Positions 47,919 to 60,607 of a stretch of 64,000 bases of DNA are shown one piece after another. The first letter of the stretch is position 1. The number at the start of each line of letters is the position of its first letter. Made by a program: the position numbers and the translations under genes. Source of the stretch: Golubevia sp. BC0850 (lineage: Eukaryota > Basidiomycota > Exobasidiomycetes > Golubeviales > Golubeviaceae). The stretch spans positions 310,001-374,000 of the forward strand of contig JAAVVG010000002.1 of NCBI GenBank assembly GCA_012976225.1. The letters run 5' to 3'. The notes beneath the pieces were generated by a model that did no database searches, was not told where the DNA came from, and saw only the letters and a program-made list of their open reading frames with translations.

Positions 47919-50900
47919 ATGAACAATCACGAAAATGATAGCTCAATCAAGAGCAAGAACCAGAAGCATATCAAGACGAAGAACCCAAGATTTCTATTGA
48001 GCTCAATTCTTCTATCTCTGTCAATTCTATTGGTCTACCTTTTGATCTCAAGCTTCTTATGGTTACCTACTTCCCTCTCGATTTCACAATCATGTAAAAT
48101 GTCTCGAATGAGACCATCTTACGTTTCCCATTCGATTCAACTATCAAATTTCCTTTCTTCTTCTTCACAATCTTCTTCTTCCACTTCAATCCCAATCACT
48201 TCAAAATATTCCCTTTATCTTTATAGAGAACGCTTTCCTGGTAAGGGTAAATCAGATGACGATGAACCAGATACCAAGAATGGATTGCCAGCATTGTTTG
48301 TACCTGGGAATAGTGGAAGTTATGGTCAAGTTAGAAGCGTGGCTAGCAGTTCTGCTAGGCAGTTCTGGAAAGTCGATCGACAGGGACAAAGAATTGGAGA
48401 AAAGAATCAAGAGTGGAAACAGGATGGGAGGGAAATCGATTGGTGGACTAGTGAGTAATCCTACTACGGGCAAGGTTTGAAAGAATGGAAGGAGGTAAAG
48501 GGGCAAGTAGTTAAGATGGAACTCGAGGGGAACAGCTTATCACTCTATCTGGAACTGCTTTCGGCATTTCCTCTTTCATTCTCTTTGATGTATGACTTTC
48601 TGGTCTGCCTGTTCTCATCTTCTTGAATCTCTCATGAACTCTGCTTCTGACCTCTCCTCTCCTCACAGTCGACTTCAACGAAGACTTCTCAGCTTTCCAT
48701 GGTCCAACTCTTCAACTTCAATCTCTTTACCTAAACGATGTTCTTAAATATCTAATTCACCTATATTCAAACTCTCAATCTCCATCTTCAACCTCTTCAA
48801 TAACAAATTCCACCAAAGTTCTCCTTCTAGCTCACAGCATGGGAGGTCTAACTTCAAAACTCTCATTTCTTCAACCCAATCATCCTCAAAACTCTGTCGA
48901 TACTTTAATCACACTTTCAACTCCTTTGGAATTCCCACCTTTATCTCTCAGTAGAGATGTACAAAAGGCTTATACCCAAATCGACAAGGCATTCGAATCT
49001 AAGGAAGGATCAGAAGATCTACTTCAAATCTCAATCGCAGGTGGTTTGTTGGATAATCAAATCTCTTCGGATTCAGCTTTAGTCGGAAAGAGTGGGTTTT
49101 TGAAAGAGGTCACTAGTTTGGTTCCGGGATTGTGGTCAAGTGTTGATCATCTTGCTGTGATGTGGTGTGATCAATTGAGAAGTCGAATCGCTAGAGGTGG
49201 GATTTGGAATGGAATGACTATGGTCAATGGAACTGGATATGGACCAGATGGTGAAGGAGACCTTAACAGAAGGAGAGAGCTTTGGAGAAAGACTCTGGGG
49301 ATTGGAAAAGATGAAGAGCAAGTCGAGAATTGGGAAGTTTTGAAAGAGATTTTGGGTAACGCAAACGGTATTCAAGAGATTATCGATGAAATTCAAGGAT
49401 CAGAACTGGAGAACGTTAATAGATTTAGGAAGGAAGAGAAAGATGGAAGGAATTCTAAGATTCTCTTTTCAATCAAACATTTCGAATCCTCCAGTTCATC
49501 CAAGGTTTCATTCCTCACTAATTTGAATGTCGGACCTGATCCAATTTCTGGAATTGGCATTTATGGGTTTCAAATTCCCGAGATTTCGGTTTCGATTTGT
49601 AGGAACACATCATCTCAAGACTCAAGTTCATCGATTCAATGTCATTCAATTCCATCTCATCTTTATTCTTTACTTCCACCTTCACCGATTCTGAAAGTCT
49701 CTACCAATGAGGAAAGGGAGAAGAATTTCCCAGATCCAAGTGTTGGATATGGAACTGATCCGAAAGCTGCGATTTATGAGATAGAACTTCAGCTTGAAGA
49801 ATTGAAGAAAGAAGGTTTAGGTTGGATTTTGATTGAGAGCAAAGGGCAGATGAAGGCCAGAGGTGGAGATAAGGGGATGTATGAAATTACTGGAGGAGAT
49901 GGATGGTTTCATTTAGCTGAAAGGGAGACTGACGTCAAGGTGCTGAACGAAAGTCCTCTTAGATTGGGTGGAATTTACGTTCCTTTCTCTCAACAGAAAC
50001 AGGTTCTTCAAAGCTTTAGGTTATCGAAAATGGACACTTCTTTACTCTCCTACAACATTGAACTCGTCAATTCTGCTTGTTCTCAAGCTGCTAATCCCAA
50101 TGAGAAACTCAATTTCGGCACTATGGTCAAGGCTGTTCACAAGGGTAGTGGAGATGGGAAATGGTTCGTTTCAATAACGTCCCTTTTCGACCCCTCTTCA
50201 ACATCAACTCCGAATCCAGAAACCAGTCTTTCACTTTCGGGATCTACGCCGTTTATTCTTCCAGCTGAGGCCTCGATTTCTGGTACTACCTTCTCAGTCT
50301 ACATGGATTCTATCGAAAATGGGGACAAAGGAGTTTGCTCACCTTTCGATGGGATGAGGATCAAAGTCGATTGGGGAAACAGTCTGGGTGGGGTGTTTAT
50401 GAGATATAGAACCTTCTTGATTGGGTTTCCGGTGGGTCTGATTGGTATGAGTGGGGTTGAGATTTGGAGAGGCTGGGATCAAGACGGTGAGTGTTGCCTT
50501 TCCACTGATTTTTCGAGAGCTTCAAATGCTGTCCTTAGCTCATCCAAGACTGATCTGATCTGATCCTTGCCTTGGTCTTCTTCAGGTGTTTTCGTCTCCC
50601 CTCTACTCTCGATACTTCTACTGCCCTTCCAAAATCTGCCCAGATTTGGTCTCTTAACTCTACTTCTCGCAACAGTCCAACACCTTTTAATCTCAAGTTT
50701 CTCTCCAAACCTATCTACAACTTCTAGATTCCTCCAAGATTTATTCGCAGGTTACATTCCAACTCCTTCGATTCTGACGATTTTGATAGGCCCTTTCCTG
50801 CTATTCTTAGCCTGGGGAGTCCTGTTCCTAGAAGCTCTGGGAACTTCAGTCTCAATCGAAGTGGCGGCTTGGTTAATCAAGTTCATTGGTCTCAAATCGA

Positions 50901-52568
50901 GTCTGGCTTTCGAGAACTCGAATGCTCCTGCCGCTAGTAAAAAGACTTCGTCTCCAAGATTTAGCAACCAGACTACTTTGACGATCCTAGGTTTGTTGCT
51001 TCTTACTTTCACAATCATCCCCCATCAATTTGTCTTCTTAGTCACAGTGTTGATTCAGTACTTGAACACATTAAGAGCTAGATTGGCATTGAACTCTACC
51101 AGCAGTTTCTCATCAGTCGGACTAAACCATTCAAAAGGTCTTCAAGAAGATCAAAAGAATGAATACAGAGCCTTGAGATCCGAAGAAGACTCGGAGTCTG
51201 TTTCAAAGTCTTCTAGCAAATCAACCTCAAAGTCAAAACCTCAATCTTCATCTCAATCAAGGTTCTTCTTTAATCTCTACCTACTTCTATTTCTTTTAAT
51301 TCTATTGCCTTTCAAAGCTCCAGCACTGCTGGTTTGGGCAAGGAATTTAATGATCTTGTTCACGAAGATCAAACCGAAAAATTACGCGGAGTTGAAAGTT
51401 GGGATGGGTCTGGGAGGTGAAGATCATGAAGCTTTCAGAGTTTTAGGTAATGTTCTACTAGTTCAGGTGGCGGCTGGCGGGAGAGGTATCGGGAGAGCTG
51501 TGACTAGGTGAGTTAGGAGAATCGGGACGTTGGTTCGTGGGAGAGTAAAGATTGACTCTCGTCTTTCATTCCCATGATTTCGTACCAAGGCTCGAGAGCA
51601 AGATCACACAGTTCGGATTCATGACGTTGATCTTAACAAGCTTAGCTTTCGGAATTCGACATACCTACAGAATCTTTGACGTCTTCAACTTGTTGGCTTG
51701 TTGGTTCTTGATCGTTCAATATAGATCAAGGAAGGACGACAGAGTCTTTTCTCCTACCAGCTTCTCTACTGGGATGGTAAATAGAGGAGACACTAGAAAT
51801 AGTGTAGACGAAATGCGAGTCGACGGAGAAGGGGTCCTTAGACTTTCTATTCCTGAAGAGCTATCAGGTGGCAACACCTCTTCGACACCTCAACACCAAA
51901 CTGAATCTCAGACTCATCAAACTCAATCAACTCCAGGTTCCATAACCAAGGCTTCGAATTCCGGCATCTCTGCCCAGTTAGATCAAGCTCTCGAAACCTA
52001 CTTGAAGACTCTAGACCTCTACACTTCAAGCCAAGAGAAGATCGCCGATTCTTTCACTAAAGGGTTTCTAGATCTCAGTAGAGGAAAGATGGCACTTGCA
52101 ACTAGCTCTGGTGGTATGTGGAGGGGTGCAAGTCTAGTTCATGACATGTGGGATGCTAGAATGAAGAGCAATTGGAAGGTCAACGTAGATGATCGACGGG
52201 AAGAAGAGGGCTTGAGATTCGGGTTGATGAAGTTAGAACTGGAGACGCCGAAGCAGGCTGAATTGAAGGAAGCAAATTTGAGAAGAAGGAAAGGGGTAAA
52301 AGAAGAGGAAAAGTCGGAAGCCAGGGAGAAGGACAAGGGAGATGATGAAGAAGAGAAACAACCGCCGATACCTCCAAACCCTCTCTATCAGTTTGGTGGT
52401 CTGCCTCCGGCCAAGCTCAGATCTTCTCAAACTCACTTTCAGCAATCTATTCGGACAATGTTGGTAGGAGAAAGCGGCGAAGATAGCTTGATCAATTTGA
52501 AGTTGAGGTTGGAAGAGCTGGAGGAGGAGATCGGAAACCTCAGAGAGCGAGCGGGCCAAGAATTGTAG
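47919..52568 (+). CDS. BST1: GPI inositol-deacylase (Bst1/PGAP1) in one frame with a Vma22/CCDC115-like C-terminus
   Basis: ER membrane lipase that removes the inositol acyl chain from GPI anchors so the proteins can leave the ER. Four exons (47919..48450, 48669..50486, 50586..51507, 51590..52568) give 1,416 residues, with GTGAGT at every donor. Features in order are a signal-anchor helix near 25-47, FVPGNSGSYGQVRS at 127-140, IDFNEDFSAFHG, the lipase elbow LLLAHSMGG with Ser ~234, a long luminal region, and a cluster of C-terminal membrane helices. After the last helix (CWFLIVQYRSRKDDR) the frame continues without a stop for about 310 residues. From ~1215 it resembles the V-ATPase assembly factor Vma22/CCDC115: LDQALETYLKTLDLY, FLDLSRGKM, and NPLYQFGGLPPAKLRSSQTHF. 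It is one polypeptide or two genes sharing a frame; an ATG at 51774 could start the second. Confidence 0.85.
51774..52568 (+). other. Vma22/CCDC115-like region continuing the BST1 frame
   Basis: This is the part of the frame that follows the last BST1 membrane helix. The core resemblance runs from about 51960 to 52568: a helical segment with LDQALETYLKTLDLY, a Gly-Phe-Leu-Asp-Leu block, then the NPLYQFGGLPP motif and a closing coiled coil (LRLEELEEEIGNLRER). Vma22 acts at the ER with Vma12 and Vma21 to assemble the V-ATPase membrane sector. No stop codon, splice acceptor or promoter-like gap separates it from BST1. The ATG at 51774 (MVNRGD) is the best candidate start if it is expressed alone. 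Recognition is by recalled motif similarity, not by a search. Confidence 0.55.
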
Positions 52569-52916
52569 AGTGGTAGACGTATCCATTTTGAATGTACAGA
52601 ACTCTATATGGAGCCTTTTTCATCTCGAGAAGCAAAACCTAAAGGGTTTCAGGAGGGCTCCGAAGGAGATTGAGCAGCGATCAGGGGTGATGTCATTTTC
52701 CAGGGCTGCCGACTGGGTTGCGTAAGACGCTAACTAACCGAAAGGAGAAAAGGCTCCCGAATAGTTATTTTCCACTGAGAACGCGGCGTTCGTTTGAATG
52801 GAGAAGTCGATTCCAGAAATCCGGGGTACGCAGCGAGACCGAAGAAGAAGTATAAAAGGGAGGACATTTTGACTTCTTGGTCCCCTCGTCCCTCCTCCCC
52901 TCGAAAGGTCTTCAAG
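52569..52916 (+). promoter_or_regulatory. Promoter of the secreted glycosidase-like gene
   Basis: A 348-bp gap after BST1 with TATAAAA at 52851-52857, 60 bp before the ATG at 52917. The placement matches the TATA of the other secreted protein gene (at 6362). I see no gene here. Confidence 0.6.
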
Positions 52917-55531
52917 ATGATTACTCCTCGCTTTTCTTCCCTCTTACTCTTCGCATTCATCTCAATTACCTCAACTTTCTCTTCTCCAACTCCAACTAAG
53001 AGAGGTCTTGACAATGGAAGCATCGCCAAACAACGTTTTGGAAACGATGCCGCTTGGTATCAAGACCGTATTCCTTACTTCGATTCATCTGATTCATTGA
53101 TCAACGATGTCTATTACTATAGATGGCAACTCTACAGGGCTCATCAAAAGGATCTGGGTGAGTGAACAACCATCTCGCGTTCTCTCGCCACTTTCGTCGA
53201 TATCCATACTGACTGACCTTCTCTTCTTCCCTTGTTCGCTTCTTAGGTTCCAGAGGATACATCAGTACTGAGGTGAGTGAGACTGAAAGCTTTAATTAGA
53301 ACGACAATCAATCAAGGTTGGCTCTCATTGACGGATTCCTATCCTTTCCCCCACTCCGTCTCGCAGTTCGCTCAAGATGTCAGTTGGCAAATTTCGCCTT
53401 ATGCCAGCTTGAACGATGCCACTCCCTTCCATATCGGAGAAGGCAAATGGAATCGAGACAGGAGGTTCACCGACGACCAAATCACCAACATGTACGAGGG
53501 TGACCCAATCTTCAATGATCGTCACTTCTCCGAATCGATTGCTGATGCGACCTACTCTCGATACATGGTCGACGGAGACGCAGCGGGAGTGACTAAGCAT
53601 CTTCAATCCATGCAGAACGTTTTCAAGCAATGGGACGACCGCCTTGACACTTCTAAAGGACTTTATTGGGTTGAGCCGCTGTGAGTTTTGCGAATGAGTG
53701 ATTGCTATGTTGGCAGAGAACGTGTCTTCTCAGAAAGGAAACCTAAAGCTGACTCTTCTTCCATTCTCTCTCCTTTAGCTACGATGCCACCGAGTACACA
53801 ATCGCCTCGATCGACGCCAGTGGCGCAGTCGATGGATTTTCAGGAGGAAATGCCTTCAGACCTAGCATCAACTCTTACCAAATCGCCAATGCTCGAGCCA
53901 TCGCAGCTATTGCTTCCTTAGCCGGTCAGCAAGACGTCGCAAGTCAATACGCTCAGACTGCTGACAGCCTCAAGGCCAAGATGCAGTCTGACCTCTGGAA
54001 TTCGACGTTCGGTCACTTCATTGACAGATACCAAGTCAACAATGACTACGTCAAGTACTACGAGTTCATTCGCGGTCGAGAGCTCGTCGGCTATCTGCCT
54101 TGGACCTTCAACATCACGGATGATACCCCTGAATACAACCAAGCTTGGTCACATGCCCTTGATCCAAACGAGCTAGCTGGTCCAAAAGGTCTAAGAACGG
54201 TGGAACCTTCTTATGAATACTACATGAGACAGTATCGCTACGACGGCAATCAGAGAGAATGTCAATGGAATGGGTAAGTCTCGAGATCTTCAGTCTGCTC
54301 CAGTGGCGAGGATACCAACACCTATTCATTAACACCCCTCCCTCATTCTCTCTCCCAATGGATTCATTCACCCTCTCAGTCCGTTATGGCCTTTCCAGGT
54401 CACCCAAGTAGCTCTGGGTATGGCGAATCTACTAGATCATTATGATCAAAATCTGGTCAAGAAGAGTGACTACATGAATCTCATCCGTCAGTACGCTCAA
54501 ATCCACTACTCAAATGGGATCTTGGATCTTCAAGAGGACTACGACAGTGCTGATGGCTCAGTGATTGTCGGTCTTGATCGTTCTCATCATTACTTCCATT
54601 CAGGATTCGTGAGTACTGGGGCTATCGGAACCTCTTCTCCATGTCTGGCTCTTTCCTCATCTCGTTCGTCATCTCTTTCATTCTATTTTTCTTCAGATCG
54701 ACTTGATTGTCAGCGGAGTCGTAGGAATCCGTCCTCGACCTGACGATGTGCTCGAGGTCAACCCAATGATCGACTCTTCGATGAAGTGGTTTAGAATGGA
54801 AGAGATCCCTTACAAAGGTCACAATGTTGCCGTCCAGTGGGATGTCGATGGGTCTAAGTATGGAACAGCCGGTCTCGTCTTGGAAATTGAAGGCCAAGTC
54901 ATAGCCACCCGACCTGATCTTGGAACTTTGACTGGGTCAGTAAAAGACGAGCTGCTTCTGGCAGATGTCACCCCCTGGTTCTGCGCTGAATGAATCTCAT
55001 TCTACGCTGTGTCTTACCCTATTTTGTCACCTTTCGCTTTCCTTTCACAGAGACGTACCTCGCAAAGCCGTCATTCCAATCGATCGACCCATCGCCAAAT
55101 CTATCGCACTTTCAGGAGTCAACTCGGTCGCAGGATCCGCCTCCTCAGCTACCGATGCTTCCAACGTAGCTCAAGCCATCGACGGAAGAGTCATTTTCTT
55201 GGATCCAATCAAGGATGGATGGCAATCCGCTACCACCGGGACAGCTTCTCAACAATGGTATCAAGTGGACTTTGGATCTTCTCAATCAACTAGCCGAGCT
55301 GAGATCGCCTTCTACGACAACGGAAACGATGTGGTCGCTCCAACTGGTTACACAATTCAGATGAACAACAATGGAAACTGGATTGATCTTGAACTCACAA
55401 ACAAAGATGACCCTCTCGGAAACGGAATCACGAATGCTGCTTGGAGCTCTGTTGACAATCAGCAGATCAGAATTTTGATGGATGTTCCTTCCAACAAATC
55501 AGTTCGTCTAGTCGAATTTAAGCTGTTCTGA
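52917..55531 (+). CDS. Secreted six-hairpin glycosidase-like protein with F5/8-type C (discoidin-like) domain
   Basis: Seven exons (52917..53157, 53247..53272, 53367..53680, 53779..54273, 54380..54608, 54697..54935, 55051..55531) give 674 residues. Residues 1-23 form a signal peptide, followed by a KR site that may be processed. The main region, about 30-545, resembles the MGH1-like (mannosylglycerate hydrolase-type) six-hairpin glycoside hydrolase families: FRPSINSYQIANARAIA, YEFIRGRELVGYLPW, PSYEYYMRQYRY, PLWPFQVTQVALGMANLL, and DRSHHYFHSGF. The last ~120 residues look like an F5/8-type C carbohydrate-binding domain, with ASNVAQAIDG, W-x-S and QWYQVDFGSS. Exon 2 is only 26 nt. Intron 6 has a GTCAGT donor. 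A TATA box lies 60 bp upstream. The substrate is unknown; plant or fungal wall glycans are plausible. Confidence 0.82.
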
Positions 55532-56544
55532 TTGGAGAAAGCCTCAGTAGTCTCCGAATTTGTACAAATCACTCATTATCGTATTGAAATTCTCTTGAAC
55601 GCTTCATCTTTTCCGAGTTTGCTTTCAGCCCGCATTTTCGATTGTAGAGTGAGAACATATCCTTATGAATCTCTGAATCTTGTTGTCAGTATCAGTGAGA
55701 GCGTGAGAGCCCGCCCAACAAGAGAGACTCACCTTTACTTTCTTGAAGCATAAGCCTCTGAGAGGGAAGCAACGAAACCTTACTCCCTCAGAGAGTGACA
55801 AAGCCGTAACTAAAGAAAGGGCGAGAATGGGTTGGATGGATATCCAGCTTTCGAATCTTATCCGCCATGAATCTGTTTCTAAGTCTTTCAATCACCCAGC
55901 ATCTCCCAGTCCTAGAGAACGAATCTTCAGTTGGAAATCGTACCATCTCGAGTGTGATTAACTAGGAGATGGAGGCTGAAATCCGCTCGAAAGAAACTAG
56001 AGGGATATGGTGACACGGCCATTGATTGGAGACTTGAAATGAGATGGATGAAACCAAGATAGAGTGCGATTGAAAGCGATGGGAGGAGAGTGAGAGAGAA
56101 GAAGGGAAGCGGGAGTCCATGAGAGAGAGAATCGAGGAGATATCGAGAGAGTTGTTGAAGATGAGAGAAGAAAATCGGTGAAGGAAAGGCAAGAAGAGGA
56201 AGAAGGGATTCTCTTGTTATTCAATAACTTCTCGACTTTTCCGCGATCTGTATTCGGCTGGCTACCCATCCTGTCTCCCGTTGGTCAGCTAACCTCACAC
56301 GAAATGAACCAAAAAGATAGAATTAAAGGATAAAAAAACCAAAGCACACAGCAAAATTGAAAGCATGATGAGATGGTGGAGGGTTACAAATGGGGTAAGG
56401 GAGCAAGGCAGAGGGAAAATCAAAAGTCTTTGATCGGAAAAGGTGAGATGAAGATGAAATTGGAATTGAGACAAGGTAAATTGAGTGGAGAGAGAGAGAT
56501 GGAAAGCTAATCTGAAAACAACAGACTAAACTAAGAAATCGGCT
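55532..56544. other. Convergent intergenic region
   Basis: About 1 kb with the 3' ends of the glycosidase-like and Kelch genes. It is purine-rich on the plus strand near 56090-56200. Open frames here are short and overlap in several frames. No gene or element was recognised. Confidence 0.5.
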
Positions 56545-59500
56545 CTAAGATTCATTGGTAACTCTCAACAAACTTTTCCTGGCTCTCTTTTCACTTCTGA
56601 TTCTTTCCTTTTGACGATTATTAACCAAAACAGAATTGCCATCAAAAGAATCGTCTTCCATCTGAATGAGCATCTCAGCTCTTTCAGCAGCTACGTTTAA
56701 AGGAGTTTCCTGTTGAACTGGAGTTCTCTGAAAAGGGGAATTAGAGTTGGATTTGAAGATCAAAGGTGAGGGATCTCTAGGATCTAAAGTTGCAGTCTTT
56801 GACTGTAAAAGCGTTTGTTTTCCAATAGCACCTGAAAGCAAAGCTGCACCTAATCTTCTACCTCTTCCACCTCCAGCTCCAACTCCAGCTAAAGAATCAT
56901 TCTTCAGACCTTTAGAGATCGGTTCCCAACCAAAAATCGGAGACTGAAAGTTTTGAGATTGAAGAGTTGAATTTGCGATTTTAGCAGAAGGAGACATTGA
57001 AGATTTTGAAGCTTTAGATTTGAAATTTGAACTTTCATCTTCATCATCTGAAGCGAAATCAGTTTGATTAGAAGGAGAAGCTAAACCTCTGACTTGCATA
57101 GCTCTTTGATGAGCAAACTTCAATTTCTCTTCTTCAACTAAATGAGATTCGATATCTAGATCTTCATCAGAAGAATGAACTCCATCTTCAGGAGAAGCGA
57201 AAGGATTTAAGATTCTATTCCTACCATCCTGACTTTGATCTTGATTTTCGATTTCAACTTCTTGTCTCATAGCCTTGACCATTTTCCTCAACATTAATTC
57301 TCTTGGAGAAGTTTCATCTGAAGATTCGTTAGCATCTTCTCTTGAGATTGAAACTTCACTTCCAACTCTAGTACCAGCGTTTGAAGAGCTTAAATTTGCC
57401 AGAGAAGGTCTATGCATAGCGCTTAGATAAGGATAGGAACAATGACTTGCTTCACCATCTGAACCAAACGATTCACAACTTGGAGCTCTGAGAACTCTTT
57501 CTGGTGAGTTGAGGTTTGGTGAACGAGAAACCATGGCAGCAGCGATTGGAGGAGATGGGAAGTAAGAACGATCATTCGATTGAGAGAATGGAGAAAGACC
57601 TCGATTTTCATCTTGAACGATTGAAGAAATGAACTTTTCTGAGACTTTAGAATCTAATTGAGCTTCAGAGTCTTCAATCGGAAATCTACCATGTCTACCG
57701 ATAGAGAAATTCCTTCTTCCACCTGAATTCTTCTTTGCAGAGTAGGAGATACTTCTGAAAACAGTCAAACCTTTGGTTGGAGAAGTAGAGGCAACTCTTG
57801 GAGGTGAAGTTGGAGCGGTAAATTTATCTCCCTTTTCCCAAAGAGTTTCAGTAGTTGAAGTTGAACCATTTGATCCTCTCCTATTGTTCTTCTTGAAGAA
57901 AATTCCAGAAATACTGCTTCCTAAACTTGAAGTTTCAGAGGACCTTCTTTTCAAACCTTTTGAAGCCCAAGCAACTGGAGTTGTTAACCAAAGACTTGAA
58001 ACTGGTTCCGCATTTGACTTCTTTCCACCATCGACAAATCCGAACCGAGAATGGTAAGAGCCATCATTAGATTGGTAGATTGACTCCTTTCTCTTCTTGT
58101 AAGCATAGAGAGATCCAACAGCAGCTAGAGCGGCAGCTGCTCCCAGAACCGAACCAGCAATCGCTCCGGACTTCTTGGCTTCAGTCTTTTGTTCCTCTGA
58201 TTTGTTTGAACCTCCATCGGTTGAGCTTGGAGGAGAGGGATTGGATGGAGTGGTAGGGGTGGAATCTGATTTGACTTGAGAATCTGATCCAGAGGGGACG
58301 GAAGCGGAATCTGACGATGAACCTTTGCTGAGTTCAGAGCTTGAAGAACCATCGTTTGGAGTTGGGGCAGAATCGGAATCGGAAGAGACTGGTTTGGTGT
58401 TTGATGAATCAGATGCGGCGGCACTGTTGTTATCGACATCTTGACCAGATTTGGATCCAACTGAGGCAACGTTTCCATTGTCGTTCGAAGCTGTTGAGGT
58501 GGTTTGACTGGCATCGGTCTCGGACTGGGCAGCCATGGAGTTCGAGTTAGAAGAAGTAGAAGCCTGACATTTAGAGGAATTGAGCAAGTGAAAGAAAGGA
58601 TCATTAAGTGTTACTGGTTCTTCTCGCTTTCTCCTCCAGACGACTGAAACTCACCTTTGCCTTCCTACTTTCCAAAACTCCATCGACACTTGAGCTCCAT
58701 TTCCAATTCTTAGGATCACTTTCACTGGTATCCAAAAAGGACATGTGATCTTGATGGATACCCCTTTGGCTCAACTTCTCGTCTTTTCCATCATCACCAA
58801 ATCCAACAATCATAACCTCTTCGATCATATTAACAGTATGACCTGCTCTAGCTTGAACATTCTCATCTTCAAATTCCAATTTCGACCATTGAGCTGGATT
58901 TTCCTTGATGTCCAAAACCCAGATCTCATTGCTAGGTTTAGTAGATTCATTCAAATAACCACCGAACATGACGATTTTCGAATCTTTAGTCATACTAGTT
59001 GAATGACCGGTTCTACCTTTTGGATAAGTCTTTGAAGCTTCGGTAGAATTTGAAGGAATAGTGATCCATTTCTCCCAATTTCCAGTGCTTAATTCTAAGA
59101 CCCAGAAATTATTGAATTCGGCTAATTGACCATCTAATTGTTTGCCTCCCATGAAAGCGATTCTAGGATCATGAGAAGGAGATTTTGAAGAGGAAGATTG
59201 ATGAACTGGAATTAGAACTGAAGAAGAATCGACTAGAGATAAGGATTTCATTCTTGAATCTAAGGAAAGAGATCTAGAAGTTGGAGTGATCGAAGAAGCG
59301 TTGGACTTGGTGGAAGTCGAAGATTTCTGAGACCAAATGTCCAATCCGAAATAATTAACTTCTTTTGGAGATTTCTCATTTGTGGTTGAATTGGTTGAAG
59401 AATAACAAGTTGAAGAATCTGAAACTCCACCTAAAACCATTACGCCGTTCATCTTGATTTGACCATCAGTAGTGTTGTTAGAGTTCTTCTGTTTCCCAAG

Positions 59501-60607
59501 ATTAGCAGGAACGTTGAAACCAACAGCACCTTTTCTTCTTAAAGGTGCTTCTTCAATACTACCAGGTGATTTCCAACCAGTAGAATGCTTCCAAACATAT
59601 ATTGGAGAATCCTTTGAACAGTCTAAAGTTAAACCTCCGATTAACCATAGTTCATCTTCTTCTCTTTTGGCTGCATGAGTTTTTGGTAAAAGAACTGATG
59701 AGGAGAATGAATGAGGTGGAAGATTTGAAGAGGACAATCTTGACCAACGATTCGAATCAGAAGTAGAATTTGAGGAAGACGGTGAAGGATTGGTTAAAGC
59801 AGTGATGTCCAAAGACCAAACATCATTGGTAATCTGACCTGATCTATCAACTTGACCACCAATGAATAGCAATTGAGATTGGTTGTCTTGAATAGTACCA
59901 TTTAAGAAGGTTGAAGAATGACCCCATCTCTTGCTTGGTCTCTCTCCATCGTCACTGTCACTGTCACTATTTGAAGATGATTCACCAACAGTTTTTACTC
60001 TAGTGTTGTCATCGTTGGGCCTGCCAGCAAACCCATTTAGAAGTTCTAAAGCTGCTTGTTGTTGATCATCCTCATCCTTAGCTTTCCCCTTTCCTTTAAG
60101 GTCCAACAAAGTGTTTCCATTGAATTGTTCATGCTCACCGAATCCAAAGTGAACTTGATCTCTCCTGTGAGTATTGGTATAACTGTAATGCCTGGAAAGA
60201 TCATGGTGTCTACTAGAAATAGCCGAATTGGTTGAGATGGATCTTGAAGGAGCAGCAGCTGTGATTGATACTTGAAGTGAAAGGATGACTAAAACTAAAA
60301 GTGGCAGGAAAGTGGTTGAAATGATTCTTGATCGAATTCTAATTTTCGATATCCTTGATTTCGACGAATTGAAGTTGATTTGAGAAGACTTGACGCCGAT
60401 CGAACCAGTATTGTTCTCAGAGGAATTTGACTCTGACCTCGAGTTTGGCTCTGACTGAAACTCAATTCTTCCACAATTGATGAAGTCTTGAATTCCTGAA
60501 GACTTGAAATTCGAACATAGTTTCTTCGATTTTGAGCTTTCACTTCCCTGTTTCTGGTTGACGGGTGATTTGGAAGTGAAGAATGTTTGCCTCTGTTGGC
60601 TTTCCAT
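56545..60607 (-). CDS. Membrane-anchored Kelch-repeat protein, function unknown
   Basis: Two exons on the minus strand (60607..58655, 58563..56545) joined across a 91-nt GTGAGT intron give 1,323 residues. A hydrophobic segment near 98-118 (FLPLLVLVILSLQVSITAAAP) is a signal anchor or an unusually long signal peptide. Kelch-type blades follow at about 225-640: WGHSSTFLNG, LLFIGGQV, NDVWSLDI, GHSTSMTKDSKIVMFGGY, NEIWVLDI, and RAGHTVNM. A Ser/Asp/Asn-rich stalk comes next, then a second membrane helix (GAIAGSVLGAAAALAAVGSLYAY) followed by KKRK. The last ~490 residues are a disordered, Ser-rich cytosolic tail. The plan is of a type I cell-surface protein with an extracellular propeller. It may act in wall sensing or polarity, but that is inference. 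The 5' leader is strongly pyrimidine-rich. Confidence 0.85.
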
